DNA of 64,000 nt from Parahaliea mediterranea (GTDB lineage: Bacteria > Pseudomonadota > Gammaproteobacteria > Pseudomonadales > Halieaceae), in NCBI RefSeq assembly GCF_003402235.1, contig NZ_QEWO01000005.1, forward strand, positions 496,001-560,000, read 5' to 3'. Positions 61,141 to 64,000 of the stretch are shown here, in pieces (the first letter of the stretch is position 1; each line of letters begins with the position of its first letter). The notes beneath the pieces are model-generated. The model was not told the DNA's origin. It saw only the letters and a list, made by a program, of their open reading frames with translations, and searched no databases. A program made the translations under genes and the position numbers.

Positions 61141-62555
61141 AACCTGCGCGTCGACATTTTCTTAAATCGCTGGCCTACGCAGGCGGTTCCCTGAGCTTGC
61201 TGGCAGGTAGCTGGCGTGAGGCGCTGGCCGGCAGTACAGGCTACCCCCGACTATTACACGGCCCCTTGCCCGGGGCAGTGTCTGCAGACAGTATCCAGTT
61301 GTGGATGCGGGCCAGTGGCCGCTATCCTGTGAGTGTGCGATACGGACAGCGGCCAGACCTGTCCGATGCACGGCAAAGCGAGATTGCGCAGGCCGGCCCC
61401 GGGGACGACTTTGTGGCGCGTATCGCGTTGACCGGATTGCAACCGGGCACCACCTACTACTATCGCCCCTGGGTGGACGGCAAGCCCGCCAAGTACCTGG
61501 ACAATGTGCCGCCCTTCCAGTTCACCACAGCCCCGGCGGGGCCGGCGCGCTTTCGCCTGGGTTTTGGTTCCTGTGCTCGCTGGCAGGAATTTCCCCAACA
61601 GCCCATCTGGCATGCACTGGATCGCTGGGAGCCCGATCTGTTCTGCTGGCTGGGAGATAACATCTATGCCGATACAGTCGAGCCTGGAATTATGTCGGAC
61701 CTGTATAAAATCCAGCGGGCGGTGCCGGAATACCAGCGCTTCGGGAACCGGGTGCCGCAGCTGGCGATCTGGGACGATCATGATTACGGCCTGAACAACA
61801 GCGATGTTAACAATCCGATGCGCGAGGAGAGCCTGGCGCTGTTCAAGCGCTACTGGGCCAATCCGGGTTATGGCACCGCGCAGACACCCGGCGTATTCTT
61901 CCAGTATCACTACGGCGGCGTGGACTTCTTCTTTCTTGACAACCGCTATCATCGCGACCCTAATGAGCAGCCCGACGGCCCGGGCAAAAGCCAGTTGGGC
62001 GCGGGCCAGTTGGCCTGGCTGAAGGCCGGGCTGAAGGCGAGCCGGGCCCCCTTCAAGTTGTTGATCTGCGGCGGTGGGTGGTCACACAACCCGGCGGCCT
62101 TTGGCGAAGACAACTGGACCAGCTACCGCCACGAGCGCGACGGCCTGTTTGATTTTATTCGTGATGAAGAGATCGGCGGGGTAATCCTGATGTCTGGTGA
62201 CGTTCACCGGGCGGAAGCCAACTGTATCCCGCGTTCCGGCGAGGCAGGCTATGACCTTTATGAGTTTGTCAGCTCGGGCCTGGCCCAGGATACGCCCATA
62301 CCCGAATCGATAGAGGTGCCGGAAATTCGTCTTCGGGAACCCTTCACCGGCGGTCACAACGCCGGCATCGTCGACTTTGACCTCACACTCGATGACCCGC
62401 AGGTGCGCTTCAATGTGGTCAATGCCGGGGCGCAAAGCGTCTGGGATGAGCCGGTCACAGTGCGCGCCAGTGAATTGCGCAACGGTGTGTCCAGCTGGCG
62501 GCAGAAGGTGGATCCCGAGTTGCCCTCTCCGCGCAGGGACGACATCAACGCGTGA
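61137..62555 (+). CDS. PhoD-like alkaline phosphatase/phosphodiesterase, Tat-secreted
   Basis: The 472-residue protein starts with a twin-arginine signal (RRHFLKSLAYAGGSLSLLAG) and has an Fn3-like domain followed by a PhoD metallophosphatase domain: FGSCARWQEF, WLGDNIYAD, IWDDHDYGLNNSD and ILMSGDVHRAE. It would release phosphate from esters or diesters in the periplasm. It is coupled to the histidine kinase upstream and to the HAD gene downstream (GTGA). A role in removing phosphate from phytate breakdown products is plausible but unproven. Confidence 0.93.
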   Translation: MKPARRHFLKSLAYAGGSLSLLAGSWREALAGSTGYPRLLHGPLPGAVSADSIQLWMRASGRYPVSVRYGQRPDLSDARQSEIAQAGPGDDFVARIALTGLQPGTTYYYRPWVDGKPAKYLDNVPPFQFTTAPAGPARFRLGFGSCARWQEFPQQPIWHALDRWEPDLFCWLGDNIYADTVEPGIMSDLYKIQRAVPEYQRFGNRVPQLAIWDDHDYGLNNSDVNNPMREESLALFKRYWANPGYGTAQTPGVFFQYHYGGVDFFFLDNRYHRDPNEQPDGPGKSQLGAGQLAWLKAGLKASRAPFKLLICGGGWSHNPAAFGEDNWTSYRHERDGLFDFIRDEEIGGVILMSGDVHRAEANCIPRSGEAGYDLYEFVSSGLAQDTPIPESIEVPEIRLREPFTGGHNAGIVDFDLTLDDPQVRFNVVNAGAQSVWDEPVTVRASELRNGVSSWRQKVDPELPSPRRDDINA

Positions 62556-63199
62556 TATTCACCCACTGTCAGGCGGTGATTTTTGACTGCGACGGGGTGC
62601 TGGTGGACAGCGAATACCTCTGCCATGTGGCGCTGTCCGCCGCTCTGCAGGACCTGGGTATTGATGAGCCCGCCCAGGCGCTGTACACCGAGTTTGGTGG
62701 CGTCGAACTGGCGCGGATTTTTGTAGCCATGGAGCGCCGGCACCGTGTCGACCTGCCGGCGGGATTCGAGGCTCGCTACCGGGCAGGGGTGCAGGCGCTG
62801 TTTGCCGAGCGCCTGCAACCGGTGAGCGGCATCGAGTCCGTGTTGCGCCAGCTCACCCTGCCTTTTTGCGTGGCATCCAACGGGCCGCGGGCCAAAATAG
62901 AATACTCCCTTGGTTTGACCTGCTTGCGGGGCTACTTTGGCGAACGGATTTACAGCGCCTACGAGGTGGGGGCCTGGAAGCCGGATCCGGGGCTGTTCCT
63001 GGCCGCCGCTGGCGGTCTGGGGGTGGCGCCGCAGCATTGCCTGGTGGTGGAAGACAGTCCGGTGGGCGTGCGCGCCGCGCGGGCAGCTGGTATGCCGGTG
63101 CTGCGCTACTGCCCGGATGCAGGGTCTGATGCCGGGGACGTGCCCACTATCCAGCGGATGGCGCAGCTGCCTGCGCTGCTGGGTCTGCCCCGGCGCTGA
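62552..63199 (+). CDS. HAD-family phosphatase (beta-phosphoglucomutase-like)
   Basis: The 215-residue protein has HAD motif I (VIFDCDGVLVDSE), motif II (FCVASNGPRAKIEYSL) and motifs III-IV (GAWKPDPGLF, CLVVEDSPVGVRAA). It is similar to the YieH/beta-phosphoglucomutase-like subgroup that hydrolyses sugar phosphates or related esters in the cytoplasm. The GTG start overlaps the PhoD-like stop. It is the last gene of the operon, with only two bases before the convergent SnoaL-like gene. Confidence 0.92.
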   Translation: MIFTHCQAVIFDCDGVLVDSEYLCHVALSAALQDLGIDEPAQALYTEFGGVELARIFVAMERRHRVDLPAGFEARYRAGVQALFAERLQPVSGIESVLRQLTLPFCVASNGPRAKIEYSLGLTCLRGYFGERIYSAYEVGAWKPDPGLFLAAAGGLGVAPQHCLVVEDSPVGVRAARAAGMPVLRYCPDAGSDAGDVPTIQRMAQLPALLGLPRR

Positions 63200-63201
63200 A
63201 T

Positions 63202-63786
63202 TCAGCCCGCCGGCGCCGTGCCGTGCACTCCCAGGTAGTGTGAGCCCAGGTTGGGGTTTTCCGGCAGCTGGGTGTTGATTTCATAGAGCCGCTCGTAGCG
63301 GGTTTCCTTGATCAGCCACTTGCCGTTCACCCTCTCGTAGCTGTCCCAGTACAGGGCGGTACCGGTAGTGTGGTGCTGGTTGGCCAGAATCCACATGTGG
63401 TCCGCCAGGTACCAGATGCCGCGGGCTTCGGTGGCGCTGAGGATTTCGATCTCCGGCTGGTGGCCGTTGTGGTGGCCCACCGACGCCTTGGTGAAGGCGT
63501 GCTGGATGTTGTCCAGGTAGGCCTGGCGGCCTTCCACCTTCCACTCGTAGTGGCCGCCGATGAAGTGCACCAGCACATCGTCGTGGAACAGGGTGGCCAG
63601 CTCGTCCAGGTTGGCGGTGTCGATACAGCGGAAATACGCGTGCTTGAGCTGCTTGATGGCCTCGATATCCATCAGCTGCTGGATATTGCGGCGCAGGCCT
63701 TCCAGGTCGGTGCCGTCGGCCTCCAGCGGCAGGCCGCCGCCCATGTTCATGTTCTGCTTGTTCAGTACCTGGCGCTGTTCGCTCAT
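63202..63786 (-). CDS. SnoaL-like / NTF2-fold protein
   Basis: The 194-residue protein belongs to the SnoaL-like NTF2 family (IEAIKQLKHAYFRCIDTANL, DELATLFHDDVLVHF, GIWYLADHMWILANQ, WLIKETRYERLY). Members are cyclases, dehydratases or dioxygenase small subunits, often in steroid or aromatic catabolism; the function here is unknown. GGAGG seven bases upstream supports the ATG. It is minus strand and appears to be outside the inositol island. Confidence 0.9.
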   Translation of the reverse strand: MSEQRQVLNKQNMNMGGGLPLEADGTDLEGLRRNIQQLMDIEAIKQLKHAYFRCIDTANLDELATLFHDDVLVHFIGGHYEWKVEGRQAYLDNIQHAFTKASVGHHNGHQPEIEILSATEARGIWYLADHMWILANQHHTTGTALYWDSYERVNGKWLIKETRYERLYEINTQLPENPNLGSHYLGVHGTAPAG

Positions 63787-63887
63787 GGTCGATCCTCCGT
63801 TTACGTGCGACCAGTGTACGGAGGGGGCGCCAGGCGGTTAAGTGCCGCGCGCGCCAGCGGGGGCTAGATAGTTAAGCCGTTGCCGGC

Positions 63888-63913
63888 AAAAAAAGCCCGG
63901 CGCGGGGCCGGGC
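63888..63913 (-). terminator. rho-independent terminator of the right-edge gene
   Basis: GCCCGGC and GCCGGGC form a 7-bp stem with a 5-base loop; on the minus strand seven Ts follow. It lies 13 bases after the stop codon of the truncated gene at 63927. Confidence 0.85.
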
Positions 63914-63926
63914 ACAGGTAAAACGC

Positions 63927-64000
63927 TTACTGGATGCCGAAGTGGCCGGCTGTTTCGTCCAGCGCCATGCCCAGCTTCTCGATCAGGATGTCGATTTCGC
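63927..64000 (-). CDS. C-terminal end of an unidentified minus-strand protein
   Basis: Only the last 23 full codons are in the window (EIDILIEKLGMALDET, then AGHFGIQ and TAA). The terminator just after it shows the stop is real. The sequence is too short to name; the LxxALDE-type ending is seen in several aminotransferases, which is only a hint. Confidence 0.65.
   Translation of the reverse strand, partial: EIDILIEKLGMALDETAGHFGIQ

Noticed and set aside
1-64000. CRISPR arrays, tRNA or rRNA genes, prophage or integrase genes
   Set aside because: None was seen. The three tandem repeats lack CRISPR-type spacers.

Overview
This window comes from a GC-rich, Gram-negative, aerobic heterotroph, most likely a gammaproteobacterium of marine type. 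That is inferred from rlmJ, glpD, an mdtABC-type RND pump, three TonB-dependent receptors, Tat-secreted enzymes and OmpR/LysR/LacI/RpiR regulators. I see no tRNA, rRNA, CRISPR, phage or insertion-sequence gene. The window cuts a TonB receptor at its left edge and an unidentified minus-strand gene at its right edge.

Region 1 (1-14.8 kb) is mixed metabolism. It holds the end of a TonB receptor, a beta-keto acid cleavage (BKACE/DUF849) enzyme, an MBL-fold hydrolase, an acyl-CoA synthetase, an HSL-type esterase, a three-gene ABC exporter (lipoprotein adaptor, ATPase, permease), a citrate-synthase-family enzyme divergent from a LysR regulator, and glpD.

Region 2 (14.8-30.4 kb) looks like one regulon for a sulfated carbohydrate. 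It has two secreted S1 sulfatases, a TonB receptor, a membrane-linked GMC dehydrogenase with its small subunit and a short membrane protein, a LacI regulator, a Gfo/Idh oxidoreductase, a TIM-barrel isomerase, an MFS transporter and a YejM-like membrane protein. Four copies of TGTAAACGTTTACA (one with a single mismatch) sit in front of these units, so the LacI protein is the likely local regulator. Three different short tandem repeats (6, 7 and 12 bp units) lie in the same stretch.

Region 3 (30.4-42.4 kb) carries an MdtABC-type tripartite efflux system with its own outer-membrane factor, two small genes (DUF2878-like and chalcone-isomerase-like), an SDR and rlmJ.

Region 4 (42.5-63.2 kb) is the most notable part: an apparently complete phytate/inositol phosphate utilisation island. 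It encodes a secreted beta-propeller phytase, a large TonB receptor, an organophosphate/phosphate-antiporter-type MFS protein, an inositol-monophosphatase-family enzyme, iolB, an iolC-DUF2090 fusion, iolD, iolE, iolG, a second Gfo/Idh dehydrogenase and an RpiR regulator. A PepSY/OmpR/histidine-kinase set, a Tat-secreted PhoD-like phosphatase and a HAD phosphatase follow in a tightly overlapping operon. The proposed route is phytate to lower inositol phosphates outside or in the periplasm, import of a phosphorylated inositol in exchange for phosphate, final dephosphorylation inside, then the iol pathway. The window ends with a SnoaL-like gene and a clear terminator for the truncated right-edge gene.
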